This document shows, in pieces, positions 16,506 to 25,253 of a DNA stretch of 52,400 nucleotides; position 1 is the first letter of the stretch, and each line of letters begins with the position of its first letter. Where the stretch lies: assembly GCA_002163025.1 (NCBI GenBank), contig MABF01000244.1, positions 1-52,400 of the forward strand, in the 5' to 3' direction. The position numbers and the translations under genes were made by a program. This DNA comes from 'Osedax' symbiont bacterium Rs2_46_30_T18. GTDB lineage: Bacteria; Pseudomonadota; Gammaproteobacteria; Pseudomonadales; Balneatricaceae. The notes under the pieces were generated by a model. That model had not been told where the DNA came from, searched no databases, and worked only from the letters and a program-made list of their open reading frames with translations.

Positions 16506-17490
16506 CTGCCATTAACTCGTTAGCTCTGCTAGCCCAGGATTCGCTAAGCTCCATATCAAAGCATCGCTGGAAAAACTCGGCGATAATACCTTGCTCAGCT
16601 TCATCGCACTTGTTTAAAAAAGAGAGTCGAAATGCTACAGCCGGGTCATCAAATATATCGATGTTCTCGGCCCAGGAAATCACCGTGCGCGGTGACATTA
16701 AGGTTGATATATCACCGGCGGCAAAACTGTTGCGGGTCATCTTAGCCACTTCCAGCATCGACATAATCAGTGCGTCAGAGATTTCCCTGGAGAAGTTTGT
16801 GCACTTACCACGGATTATCTGCAGCTCATCTTCAGCGGGCAGGTAACTTAAATTAGTCACTATGTCCCAGCGATCCATCTGCGCCTGGTTGACCATCTGG
16901 GTACCGTGGTAGAGCCCAGAGCTGTTACCTAAGCCCACAGTGTTGGCTGTTGCGAAAAGCCTGAATTGTGAGTGCGGAGTGATGACCTCATTTTGATCCA
17001 GTAACGTGAACTTACCATCGCGTTCTAACAATCTTTGAATAACGAACATCACTTCCGGGCGCCCGGCATCAAACTCATCAAATATCAACGCGGTGGGGCG
17101 GCGCAGTGCCCAAGGTAAGATCCCCTCCTGGAACTCGGTGATTTGCTTGCCCTCGCGGATCACGATCGTGTCTTTGCCGACTAAATCCAAACGGCTGATA
17201 TGTCCGTCTAAATTAATGCGCACACAGGGCCAGTTGAGACGCGCCGCTATTTGTTCTATATGGGTCGACTTACCGGTGCCGTGCAGCCCCTGCACCATTA
17301 CCCGTCGATTGCGACTGAACCCTGCCAGTAGCGCTAATGTCACCTCTGGGTTAAAGACGTAATTGGGGTCAATTTCTGGCACATGTTCATCGACATAACT
17401 GTATGCCGGTACTTTCAGCTGTGAGTTAATCCCAAAAATGTCACGGACCGATAACATTGTGTCTGGCTGATCTATTTGAATATCTGACAT
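16492..17490 (-). CDS. cobS: CobS-like cobaltochelatase AAA+ ATPase
   Basis: A 332-residue AAA+ ATPase nearly colinear with CobS of aerobic cobaltochelatase. The N-terminal SVRDIFGI and VPAYSYVDEHVPEIDPNY match the CobS-specific leader. Walker A is GLHGTGKSTHIEQ, Walker B is ALIFDEFDAG, and sensor regions include LFATANTVGLG and SGLYHGTQMVNQAQMDRW. The start at the ATG 17490 gives a length close to known CobS and has GGAAG six bases upstream; in-frame extensions to 17526 are less likely. It would supply ATP-driven remodelling with the adjacent CobT. It is divergent from soeA across a 369-base gap. The close CobS match makes a generic MoxR call unlikely. Confidence 0.9.
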   Translation of the reverse strand: MSDIQIDQPDTMLSVRDIFGINSQLKVPAYSYVDEHVPEIDPNYVFNPEVTLALLAGFSRNRRVMVQGLHGTGKSTHIEQIAARLNWPCVRINLDGHISRLDLVGKDTIVIREGKQITEFQEGILPWALRRPTALIFDEFDAGRPEVMFVIQRLLERDGKFTLLDQNEVITPHSQFRLFATANTVGLGNSSGLYHGTQMVNQAQMDRWDIVTNLSYLPAEDELQIIRGKCTNFSREISDALIMSMLEVAKMTRNSFAAGDISTLMSPRTVISWAENIDIFDDPAVAFRLSFLNKCDEAEQGIIAEFFQRCFDMELSESWASRANELMADGRH

Positions 17491-17859
17491 GCAAGCTTCC
17501 ATGGTGAAAATTACTAACTTAAACAATTATATAGCGAGATTCTAAGAGTAACAGAACCAGTCGCCAGGAATGAGTGCGGCCAGGGAGGGCTATGGATCTG
17601 GATCTACACTTTCCTAAAAACTGGCCTTTGCCCATAGACCAGAGAATTCCTAAGCTATAGCTGCACAGAAGTGGCGTTGAATAGACACGCCCAGCTAGAT
17701 ACTTCATTTAATATTCTAATGTGGTATAAACTTATAACCAAAATAATAATGATAATAAAAATGTACTATTGGCAACTAAGCTAAAGGAGTAATAATCTAC
17801 TTAGATTATTGTCTTCCTCAGGCTAAGGTTAGCGATAGACACAGCTTGGACCGACAAAA
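17491..17859. promoter_or_regulatory. Divergent cobS/soeA promoter region with inverted repeat
   Basis: A 369-base gap, AT-rich on the soeA side. A 9-2-9 inverted repeat, AATAATCTA CT TAGATTATT, lies at 17791-17810, about 50 bases before the soeA start codon. It could be an operator or a leader hairpin. No regulator gene sits beside it. Nothing else in the gap is recognisable. Confidence 0.4.
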
Positions 17860-20800
17860 ATGACAAGCCAAGAAAAGATCATAGCAATAGATTCAGGTCT
17901 TCCTGAGTTTGAAGATAGAGATAAGCAGCAAACCAAATTCACCACTTGTTACATGTGTGCCTGTCGCTGCGGCATTAAAGTGACAGTCGAAGATAACAAA
18001 GTGCGCTTTATCCAGGGCAACCCCAATCATCCAGTTAATAAAGGGGTGCTCTGTGCTAAAGGCAACTCCGGGATAATGAAACAATATTCTCCGGCCAAGT
18101 TGAGCTCGCCATTGTTACGTAAACCAGGCACTGAGCGTGGAGCGGGGGAGTTTGAAGAGATTTCCTGGGACCGAGCACTGGGTATCCTGGAAAAACGGTT
18201 GGCGAATATTCGCGCCACCGATCCCAAAAAATTAGCTTACTTTACTGGCCGTGATCAAATGCAGGCGCTTACCGGAATGTGGGCCAGCCAATTCGGTACA
18301 ATTAACTGGGCGGCGCACGGAGGTTTTTGCTCGGTGAATATGGCCGCTGGCGGCCTCTATACTATGGGTCACGCCTTTTGGGAATTTGGTGATCCGGACT
18401 GGGAAAATACTAAGTACTTCATGATGTGGGGGGTGGCTGAAGATCACAGCTCCAATCCGCTTAAATTAGGGCTTAAACGCTTAAAAGAGCGCGGCGCCAA
18501 ATTTGTCTCAGTCAATCCGGTGCGCACTGGCTACCAGGCAATTGCCGATGAGTGGATAGCGATCCGCCCAGGTACTGACGGCATATTTGCCCTGTCGATG
18601 ATCCATGTGCTGTTAAAAAACCAGCTGGTCGATGAAGAGTTTTTAATCCGCTACACCAATGCGCCGCAGTTAGTGGTTAATACTCCCGGGAAAGTGGGAG
18701 ACGGCTTGTTTTATCGCGGCGCAGCTAATGGCGATGGCGCTGAAGGCAAGCCTCAGGTTTGGGATCAGCAGAGTCAAACTTGTGTCGATGGTACCAGTGC
18801 CGATTGTAGCCCGGCCCTGTTTGCAGAGTTTACCGCTGATGATGGCACGCCAGTGCGCACTGCCATGAGCATACTGCTGGAAAAATATCTGGACGATCAA
18901 TACTCTCCTGAAATCGCCGCTAAAGAGTGTGGAGTCAGCGCTGCAGATATTGAGCGTATTGCACTGGAAATGGCCCATGTAGCGTTTAAAGAAACAATTA
19001 CCTTAGATATTGAGTGGACCGACTGGGCTGGACGCAAGCAGAGCCAGTTTATCGGCCGTCCGGTTTCTATGCATGCGATGCGTGGCATCTCTGCACACTC
19101 CAACGGTTTTCAAACTTGTCGAGCACTGCATTTATTGCAGATAGTACTTGGGACTATCGATTGCCCAGGCGGGCATTTGGCCAAGCCACCTTTTCCCAAG
19201 CATATACCACCGGGGATTAAGCCCGCTAAAACCAATATTCCCAATACACCGCTAAAATCACCGCCGCTGGGATTTCCCACTTGCCCTGAAGACTTAGTGA
19301 TTGACGATGCTGGTCAGCCATTGCGCATTGACAAAGCTTACAGTTGGGATGCACCTATTTCTTGCCATGGCTTGATGCACATGGTGATCAGCAATGCGGT
19401 CAAAGGTGATCCGTATAAAATAGATACGCTGATGTTATTTATGGCCAATATGGCTTGGAACTCAAGCATGAATACTGCGCAGACCCTGGAAATGCTCTGT
19501 GCCAAAGAAGAGGATGGCGAGTATAAGATTCCCTTCATCGTCTGTTCCGATGCCTTTAATTCAGAAATGGTGGCTTACTCTGATTTGGTGTTGCCGGATA
19601 CCACCTATCTGGAGCGCTACGATACTATTTCAATGCTCGATCGGCCTATTTCTGAACCTCACGCCGCCTGCGACTCAGTGCGCACCCCGGTGATTGAAGC
19701 AGACCGGGATGTACTGTCGTGGCAGGAAGTAATGGTCGAGATGGCCGGACGCTTGAAGTTCCCGGCGTTCACTACCGCTACAGGTGACAGACGCTACAAA
19801 GATTACAAAGATTTTATCATTAATTTTGAAAAAGAGCCGGGCATTGGCTTTCTGGCAGGTTATCGCGGTGTCGATGGCACTAAATCTCTGCGCGGCGAGC
19901 CCAACCCCAGGCAGTGGGAGGCCTATGAGGAAAACCAGGGGTTCTTTGAATTTCCCCTGGAACCGAAACAACGCTACATGCGCCACGCCAATAAAGACTA
20001 TCTCGAGTTAGCCAAAGAGGCCGGTTGGGTGGGCTCGACAGAGCAAATTCTGATTGAAATTTACTCGGAAAAGCTGCAGAAATTCCGCCTCGCAGGCCAG
20101 GGCTTGTACGATGGACCTATGCCTACACAGGAGCATCACAAAGAGCGACTGGTTAAGTACTTTGATCCTCTGCCTATCTACTATATGCCCTTGGAAGAGC
20201 AGCGCATCGATAGAGATGAATACCCCTTTCATGCAGTAAATCAACGGCCGATGTTTATGTACCACAGCTGGGACAGCCAAAACGCTTGGTTGCGGCAAAT
20301 AATGAATCAAAATTATTTGTACATGAACAGAGTTGCCGGCGAAAAACTGGGCATTGAAGATCTTTCCTGGGTTTGGGTCGAATCGCACAACGGTAAGATT
20401 CGCGCGCAAATTAAGCTGATGGAGGGCACCAACGAAAACACTGTCTGGACCTGGAATGCAATCGCCAAGCGCGGTGGTGCCTGGGGTTTGTCGGAAGACG
20501 CCAACGAGGCCAGTGACGCCTTTTTGATGAACCATTTGATCTCTGAATTACTGCCGGCAAAGGGTGATTCCAAAGATAAAATAACTAACTCAGACCCGGT
20601 CACCGGACAGGCTGCCTGGTACGATTTACGGGTAAAAATAACGCCGGTTACCGATGGTGAGACTGGATCCTGGCCACAGTTTAGTGCGCTTAAACCCCAG
20701 CCAAATGCACCAAAATCACCGAAAATGCTCAGTTATGCGACCCACAAGAATGTCAATATCATCAGGCGTTGGGCGGATACTCTGTTCACCGGTGAAAAAC

Positions 20801-20877
20801 ACAGCAGTAACAAAGTAAAGACTGAGAAAGTGACCAATAAATCAATAATCAATGGCCAGACACCGGGAGATAAATAA
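17860..20877 (+). CDS. soeA: Molybdopterin sulfite dehydrogenase catalytic subunit, SoeA-like
   Basis: A 1005-residue molybdopterin oxidoreductase of the DMSO reductase family. An N-terminal [4Fe-4S] motif is formed by C30, C33, C37 and C65. The chain then follows the bis-MGD domain order through to a C-terminal dinucleotide-binding part. C157, in HGGFCSVNM, is a candidate molybdenum ligand. No twin-arginine signal is present, so the enzyme should be cytoplasmic, as for SoeABC of purple sulfur bacteria, which oxidises sulfite to sulfate. The following FeS and membrane genes give the A-B-C order of that complex. A taurine pathway producing sulfite in the same window supports the call. Polysulfide, thiosulfate or tetrathionate reductases have similar subunits but usually carry Tat signals. 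Confidence 0.82.
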   Translation: MTSQEKIIAIDSGLPEFEDRDKQQTKFTTCYMCACRCGIKVTVEDNKVRFIQGNPNHPVNKGVLCAKGNSGIMKQYSPAKLSSPLLRKPGTERGAGEFEEISWDRALGILEKRLANIRATDPKKLAYFTGRDQMQALTGMWASQFGTINWAAHGGFCSVNMAAGGLYTMGHAFWEFGDPDWENTKYFMMWGVAEDHSSNPLKLGLKRLKERGAKFVSVNPVRTGYQAIADEWIAIRPGTDGIFALSMIHVLLKNQLVDEEFLIRYTNAPQLVVNTPGKVGDGLFYRGAANGDGAEGKPQVWDQQSQTCVDGTSADCSPALFAEFTADDGTPVRTAMSILLEKYLDDQYSPEIAAKECGVSAADIERIALEMAHVAFKETITLDIEWTDWAGRKQSQFIGRPVSMHAMRGISAHSNGFQTCRALHLLQIVLGTIDCPGGHLAKPPFPKHIPPGIKPAKTNIPNTPLKSPPLGFPTCPEDLVIDDAGQPLRIDKAYSWDAPISCHGLMHMVISNAVKGDPYKIDTLMLFMANMAWNSSMNTAQTLEMLCAKEEDGEYKIPFIVCSDAFNSEMVAYSDLVLPDTTYLERYDTISMLDRPISEPHAACDSVRTPVIEADRDVLSWQEVMVEMAGRLKFPAFTTATGDRRYKDYKDFIINFEKEPGIGFLAGYRGVDGTKSLRGEPNPRQWEAYEENQGFFEFPLEPKQRYMRHANKDYLELAKEAGWVGSTEQILIEIYSEKLQKFRLAGQGLYDGPMPTQEHHKERLVKYFDPLPIYYMPLEEQRIDRDEYPFHAVNQRPMFMYHSWDSQNAWLRQIMNQNYLYMNRVAGEKLGIEDLSWVWVESHNGKIRAQIKLMEGTNENTVWTWNAIAKRGGAWGLSEDANEASDAFLMNHLISELLPAKGDSKDKITNSDPVTGQAAWYDLRVKITPVTDGETGSWPQFSALKPQPNAPKSPKMLSYATHKNVNIIRRWADTLFTGEKHSSNKVKTEKVTNKSIINGQTPGDK

Positions 20878-21566
20878 TGAAACTTGGATTAGTTGTCGAC
20901 CTGGATACTTGTGTCGGTTGTCACGGTTGTGCGACCGCCTGTAAGCAGTGGAATACCTCGGGCACTATTGGTCCGCTGTCGGATAAAGACCCCTATGGCA
21001 AAGACCCCAACGGCGCTTGGTTAAACCGTATTCGCACTTATGAAGTGGGTGATACCCCGAACAGTAAAACAGTGCATATGCCGATGTCGTGCATGCACTG
21101 CGAAGAGGCAGCTTGTGTCACTGTCTGCCCCACGGGTGCCTCCTATAAACGCGCCGAAGATGGCATAGTGCTCGTTGACCAGGATAAGTGCATGGGCTGT
21201 AATTTGTGTGCCTGGGCCTGCCCTTATGGTGCCCGCGAATTAGACCCTGCCGAGGGCACTATGAAAAAGTGTACTTTGTGTGTCGATCGCATTTACGATC
21301 AAAAGTTACCGGAAGACGAGCGCCAACCGGCCTGTGTCTTAACCTGTCCGACTAAGTCACGTGTGTTCGGCGATTTCGATGATCCGACCTCTGAAGTCAG
21401 TCAGCTAGTGCGAGATCGCGGCGGCAAGCAATTGATGCCGGAGTTAGGTTACAACCCGGTTAACACTTACCTGCCACCGCGTAACAAACCGGCCGTTGAA
21501 GTTCATGAAGTGAGTTCAATAAAGCAGAGTGTAAAAACCTGGGTCAACAAAATGATTGCGCGCTAG
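20877..21566 (+). CDS. soeB: Iron-sulfur electron-transfer subunit, SoeB-like
   Basis: A 229-residue protein with four ferredoxin-type cysteine groups: CVGCHGCATAC, CMHCEEAACVTVC, CMGCNLCAWAC, and a split CTLC and CVLTC group. This is the DmsB/PhsB/SoeB pattern holding four [4Fe-4S] clusters. It would carry electrons from the molybdenum subunit to the membrane subunit. The ATG shares one base with the soeA stop codon (TAATG) and has GGGAG upstream, so the two are translationally coupled. There is no signal sequence, consistent with a cytoplasm-facing complex. Confidence 0.87.
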   Translation: MKLGLVVDLDTCVGCHGCATACKQWNTSGTIGPLSDKDPYGKDPNGAWLNRIRTYEVGDTPNSKTVHMPMSCMHCEEAACVTVCPTGASYKRAEDGIVLVDQDKCMGCNLCAWACPYGARELDPAEGTMKKCTLCVDRIYDQKLPEDERQPACVLTCPTKSRVFGDFDDPTSEVSQLVRDRGGKQLMPELGYNPVNTYLPPRNKPAVEVHEVSSIKQSVKTWVNKMIAR

Positions 21567-21638
21567 TGACATACTGTGCGTTTAACAACAAGAAAATTTA
21601 CAGCTGGCGCTGCTTTTGCCAGCGTATTGGAGAATAAT

Positions 21639-22568
21639 ATGCATCCTGCTTTTTCGGTGCTAGTTTTTACCGTGCTCTCTGGGGCCGGTTACGGGTTAAT
21701 TCTGTTAATGGTATTAGGGCATTTAATCGGCCTAGGTGAACTGCAAGATCGCAACCTTTTACTCAGCGGCGGTGTACTATCGCTGGTGCTGATATCAACG
21801 GGATTAATGGCATCCACTTTGCATTTGGCCAACCCGAAAAATGCCTGGCGTGCCTTTAGCCGCTTTAAGACATCCTGGCTGTCAAGAGAGGCGGTTTTTG
21901 CCATCCTATTCTATCCTTTTGTTATCCTTTATCTGGCCGGGATTTGGTCCATGGGTGCGCAGCTCAGTGCTATTTTTGCCACGGCGGGAATAATCAGTGC
22001 GGCGCTGGCGCTAGTGACATTATTTTGTACCAGTATGATCTACGCCAGTTTAAAAACCATTCGCCAGTGGAACAATGCTCTGACGCCGGTAAATTATTTA
22101 GTGCTGGGGATTATGTCCGGCTCACTGTTGCTGTTGGCGGTACAATCTCTAGTGGCAGGCAGTGTTTCGCAGCAACTTCAACAGTCAGCTATGGCGCTTT
22201 TGGTACTGGGAGTTGCGGTTAAAGCCATCTATTTTTTTTGGATTGGCAAACCCTCGGGCAGCACCATAAAAACCGCAACCGGTTTTACGCAGGCCAGTGT
22301 GCGATTGTTAGATCAAGGTCACAGCTCCAATGGCTTCTTAAACAATGAATTCGGCTACAGCGTGGCAGCTAATAAACTGTTGCGTATCCGCTTAATAATG
22401 TTAGCTGTGGCCTTTGTCTTGCCCCTGCTGTTACTGCTAACCGCAAACAGCCTGTTGTTATTGATAGCCGCGTTGATAACATTAGCAGGCTTGCTGGCTG
22501 AGCGCTGGCTCTTCTTCGCCGAAGCCAGGCATGTGGTGAGGTTATTTCATGGCGACCAGAGAGTCTGA
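21639..22568 (+). CDS. soeC: DmsC-like quinone-reducing membrane subunit, SoeC-like
   Basis: A 309-residue integral membrane protein with about eight helices, of the DmsC family. The N-terminal MHPAFSVLVFTVLSGAGYG is typical of these anchors. The ATG at 21639 has GGAG five bases upstream; an in-frame GTG at 21576 adds 21 unusual residues and is not favoured. SLHL-type residues (ASTLHLANPKNAWRA) after helix 2 and the SWLSREA motif are shared with DmsC proteins that exchange electrons with quinone. It completes the Soe complex, passing sulfite electrons to the respiratory chain. The gap to soeB is 72 bases. Confidence 0.85.
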   Translation: MHPAFSVLVFTVLSGAGYGLILLMVLGHLIGLGELQDRNLLLSGGVLSLVLISTGLMASTLHLANPKNAWRAFSRFKTSWLSREAVFAILFYPFVILYLAGIWSMGAQLSAIFATAGIISAALALVTLFCTSMIYASLKTIRQWNNALTPVNYLVLGIMSGSLLLLAVQSLVAGSVSQQLQQSAMALLVLGVAVKAIYFFWIGKPSGSTIKTATGFTQASVRLLDQGHSSNGFLNNEFGYSVAANKLLRIRLIMLAVAFVLPLLLLLTANSLLLLIAALITLAGLLAERWLFFAEARHVVRLFHGDQRV

Positions 22569-22724
22569 GTTATGATTTAAACCCTTAAGCTAAGGAGCAG
22601 CCACTGAGCTGTACCTTAACCGGTTGTGTTAAGTTTCAGCCGCTGTGTGTAAAGTTAGGTTAAGTGCTTGTGTATGGGAGGTTTAGTATCTATATTTTAG
22701 AAAAACCACCTCGAGAATATAACC

Positions 22725-23099
22725 ATGCACAAGCATACCAAGAGCCCATCAAAGCCCTTTTCAATCCGTAAACTGTCAGGCAGTTTACTGATTGGCTGCG
22801 TTTTTGTAACTAGCGCATTGGCCAATCCCGTCACGTTAAAAAACGATCCAAAGCGCCCCGTTGGCAAAATAAGCCAAGACTTGAATATTAGCACCGATCA
22901 ATTTGTCAGCTGTTTCTCCCATGTTAACCCCACCCCGGGTGGTGATCGTCCAGAGTCAGGGGAGAGAGTGCACGCCAACAAAAAAGTCTTGCTCAGCTGT
23001 CTACAGCAACATAACTCAAACATTACTAATGATTCTCTGGATAGAGTGATGGATAAATATCGCCCTGGCGGTCGCGCCGCACAAGTGCCGAGAAGCTAG
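22725..23099 (+). CDS. Secreted two-cysteine protein linked to a YHYH gene
   Basis: A 124-residue exported protein. A basic start is followed by a hydrophobic stretch ending SALA at about residue 33, a good signal peptidase site. The mature part holds two cysteines in a helical block (FVSCFSHVNPTPGGDRP and LLSCLQQHN), then SLDRVMDKYRPGG. The pattern looks like a small conserved periplasmic family often near YHYH-domain genes, but I cannot name a function. The stop codon overlaps the GTG of the next gene, and the YHYH gene follows, so the three form an operon. No strong ribosome site precedes the ATG. Confidence 0.65.
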   Translation: MHKHTKSPSKPFSIRKLSGSLLIGCVFVTSALANPVTLKNDPKRPVGKISQDLNISTDQFVSCFSHVNPTPGGDRPESGERVHANKKVLLSCLQQHNSNITNDSLDRVMDKYRPGGRAAQVPRS

Positions 23100-23401
23100 T
23101 GAGTGACATGAGAGATCGGCTATACAATATTGCACTCAAGAGACCCTGGATAGTACTGCTTTTGGCCATAGTACTGGTTTTTGCCACTGCCTATGCAGTC
23201 AAAAATCTGGTCATTAAAGAGAAATACAAAATCGTCTTTTCAAGTGCCGAGCATCCAGAAATGAGCGCGGAAAAAACTATGCAAGGTATCTACAGTAACA
23301 CCACAAAATCTTCGCAACCTGACCACACTAGCCGATTAGTTTCTGTTACACCTAGGTCGGAATTAGCCTCTAAAGTACCTGTAATCAGAGAAAAATTATG
23401 A
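23099..23401 (+). CDS. Small one-helix protein resembling an RND exporter N-terminus
   Basis: A 100-residue protein with one membrane helix at about 15-35. The start (MRDRLYNIALKRPWIVLLLA) and the following VIKEKYKIVFSSAEHPEM closely follow the first helix and early periplasmic segment of MMPL/RND-superfamily exporters. In those proteins about 700 more residues with eleven helices follow; here the chain ends in an unrelated Ser/Thr-rich tail. It may be the remnant of a truncated exporter or a small protein that has kept a role. It overlaps both neighbours (GTG on the previous stop, ATGA into the YHYH gene), which argues that it is still translated. An ATG at 23108 is an alternative start. Confidence 0.5.
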   Translation: MSDMRDRLYNIALKRPWIVLLLAIVLVFATAYAVKNLVIKEKYKIVFSSAEHPEMSAEKTMQGIYSNTTKSSQPDHTSRLVSVTPRSELASKVPVIREKL

Positions 23402-24543
23402 GTCATAAACAAAACATGCAAACTTACTCCTTTAGTCGTGCAGCTAAGCTACGGTCAACGTCCAAAAATATGCTGATAGTAGCAACACTCTTGTCACTGT
23501 CATCCGCTAACCTAAGCGCCCATAGCAAAGACACTAATACATTGCATGAATGGCAACCGGACAGCTCGGTACTGACTCAGCTGATCAACGCCATTATCAG
23601 CCCGGTTAACGCCAGTGCTCTGATCTCGATTCAAGGGGACTACCGTGTGATCGCCTCGGATGCTCTGCCCGGTCACGAGACCGGAGCTTTTCCCAATCGC
23701 AACAATCCCAACACTATCAAAAGCAAAAACTTAAACTACAAAGTGCCTGCCAAACCCAAGCTGACAGGAAAAACCGCCAAGCTGGGCATGTCCCCATTTG
23801 GCGTGGCGCTCAATGGAGTGCCCTTTGATCCCAATGCCGCAGAGTTCTGGCAAAATAATCGTCGCTCTGGATGGCAGTATGAAGCGCTCGGCGGTGGGGT
23901 GAATTTAGGTCTGGATAAGAGCAGTGCCCATGTCCAACCTGACGGTACATATCACTATCACGGCATTCCCTATTTGCTATTAGTTGATCGCTCAACGCAG
24001 CAGTTATTGGGCTACGCTGCCGATGGTTTTCCCATTTACTCTCCCTGGGGATATTCAGATGCAATGGATAACAGCTCGGCGGTGGTTGAACTGAAGAGCT
24101 CTTATAATATTAAAAGCGGCGCTCGCTCCTCAGGCCCTAAAGGCAGGTACGACGGAACATTTGTTGAGGATTATCAATATCAGCAAGGATTGGGGCAACT
24201 GGACAGTTGTAATGGACGCAGCGGGGTCACGGCAGAATATCCCCAGGGGACGTACTACTATGTGATCAGTGCACAATTTCCTTTTATTCCGCGCTGCTTT
24301 AAGGGCACTCCAGACAGTAGTTTTGAGCGCAAACGCGGCCCTAACAATGGCAATCAACAGCGCGTAGGGCAAGGAAACAGGCAACCGCCGGGGCAGGGAA
24401 ACAGACAGCCGCCGGCACAGGCAATCGCCGCTTGCAAAGGCAAGTCAGAGGGGGCAAAAGTGAGTTTTAATGTCAACAACCGACAGCTTAGTGGCACTTG
24501 TCGCAGTCGCAACGGCCAGATGTTTGCTGTACCGCAGCGTTAA
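23398..24543 (+). CDS. YHYH-domain secreted protein
   Basis: A 381-residue exported protein starting with ATGA overlap on the previous gene. A long basic N-region and a hydrophobic stretch end at NLSAHS, about residue 41. The central YHYH domain (about 90-310) contains GTYHYHGIPYLL with Y185-H186-Y187-H188, then DGFPIYSPWGYSD and PQGTYYYVIS. The histidine cluster suggests metal binding, but no function is established for the family. A low-complexity linker with repeated GNRQPPGQ units leads to a small C-terminal module, ACKGKSEG then SGTCRSRNG. In related proteins that module usually has more cysteines; here one position (AKVSF) has valine, and the final one is also lacking. A convergent DUF411 gene follows. 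Confidence 0.8.
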   Translation: MSHKQNMQTYSFSRAAKLRSTSKNMLIVATLLSLSSANLSAHSKDTNTLHEWQPDSSVLTQLINAIISPVNASALISIQGDYRVIASDALPGHETGAFPNRNNPNTIKSKNLNYKVPAKPKLTGKTAKLGMSPFGVALNGVPFDPNAAEFWQNNRRSGWQYEALGGGVNLGLDKSSAHVQPDGTYHYHGIPYLLLVDRSTQQLLGYAADGFPIYSPWGYSDAMDNSSAVVELKSSYNIKSGARSSGPKGRYDGTFVEDYQYQQGLGQLDSCNGRSGVTAEYPQGTYYYVISAQFPFIPRCFKGTPDSSFERKRGPNNGNQQRVGQGNRQPPGQGNRQPPAQAIAACKGKSEGAKVSFNVNNRQLSGTCRSRNGQMFAVPQR

Positions 24544-24556
24544 CTTAGCGCAATTT

Positions 24557-24600
24557 ACAATCACTCATTAACAGCTCTACGGCCGTTAATGAGTGATTGT
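24557..24600. terminator. Bidirectional terminator hairpin between YHYH and DUF411 genes
   Basis: A perfect 16-bp stem (ACAATCACTCATTAAC at 24557-24572 and its complement at 24585-24600) with a 12-base loop lies between the two convergent genes. TTTAC and GTAAA flanks extend it after a small bulge. Its strength and position suit termination from both sides, although the T-tracts are short. Confidence 0.8.
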
Positions 24601-24619
24601 GTAAACCTCTTCCTAGTAT

Positions 24620-25165
24620 TTATCCTTCGACAACCTTTCCTGTGGCATAAGCATAAACACTGTCGGATGAGCCGTCTTTGTTTAAAAGGTAGATAGGGTA
24701 GCGCATGGTTTTATTGCCCACTTCCATTCCCGGGCTGCCGATCGGCATACCGGGGACAGCTAGTCCCAGGGATCCCTGAGGCGGGTTAGCTAAGAAAGAC
24801 TTAATCGCCGCATTGGGAATATGCCCTTCAAAGACATAGCCATCATCAGTGACTGCGGTGTGACATGAGCGGTGCGATAAAGAGAGGTTGTATTTATCTT
24901 TGATCGCGGCCAAATCACTGGTGTTGTTAACACTCGCTTCGAAAGAGGGTGACAGCTGTTCGACCCAACCTTTGCAGCAGCCACAATTAGGGTCCTTATG
25001 TACCAACATATGGGTTTTCCCAGAAACGGCTGTCACTTTAGTAAGCGGGTTACTCTGCGTTGATTCTGTACTGTTTTGCGAATAGCTGGTACCGGCAATA
25101 GCGATCGTTAAGACGGCTGCAGAGGCGATAGCGAGAGTCGTTTTCTTAAATTTGATCATAGTCAT
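24620..25165 (-). CDS. DUF411 periplasmic metal-binding protein
   Basis: A 181-residue exported protein of the DUF411 family. A signal peptide runs to about residue 30. The mature domain has the CGCC motif (C61, C63, C64) in DPNCGCCKGWVEQL, then SCHTA (C101, H102), EGHIP, and the methionine-bearing AVPGMPIGSPGME near 137-148. DUF411 proteins are linked to copper and other soft-metal handling. Two ATGs, 25165 and 25159, are possible; the second sits at a better distance from a GGAAC ribosome site. It faces the YHYH operon and precedes a small membrane gene on the same strand. A role in copper delivery or resistance is an inference. Confidence 0.85.
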   Translation of the reverse strand: MTMIKFKKTTLAIASAAVLTIAIAGTSYSQNSTESTQSNPLTKVTAVSGKTHMLVHKDPNCGCCKGWVEQLSPSFEASVNNTSDLAAIKDKYNLSLSHRSCHTAVTDDGYVFEGHIPNAAIKSFLANPPQGSLGLAVPGMPIGSPGMEVGNKTMRYPIYLLNKDGSSDSVYAYATGKVVEG

Positions 25166-25253
25166 AGTTCCATGTTCGACACAGCGGTTTGTGGCACTGC
25201 GCCTAAAGCTTCAATAAAAAGTGATTTAAAGTAGTATGAATTATGAAAAAATT

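Noticed and set aside
14736-17490. Generic MoxR/VWA stress pair
   Set aside because: The ATPase has the CobS-specific leader and sensor segments, and the partner has the CobT N-terminal pattern.
20008-20535. 175-codon minus-strand frame inside soeA
   Set aside because: Fully antisense to a conserved part of the molybdoprotein with no motif of its own.
17860-22568. Formate dehydrogenase or Tat-exported polysulfide reductase as an alternative for soeABC
   Set aside because: No Tat signal, no selenocysteine or formate dehydrogenase accessory genes, and a DmsC-type anchor; the taurine context fits sulfite oxidation better.
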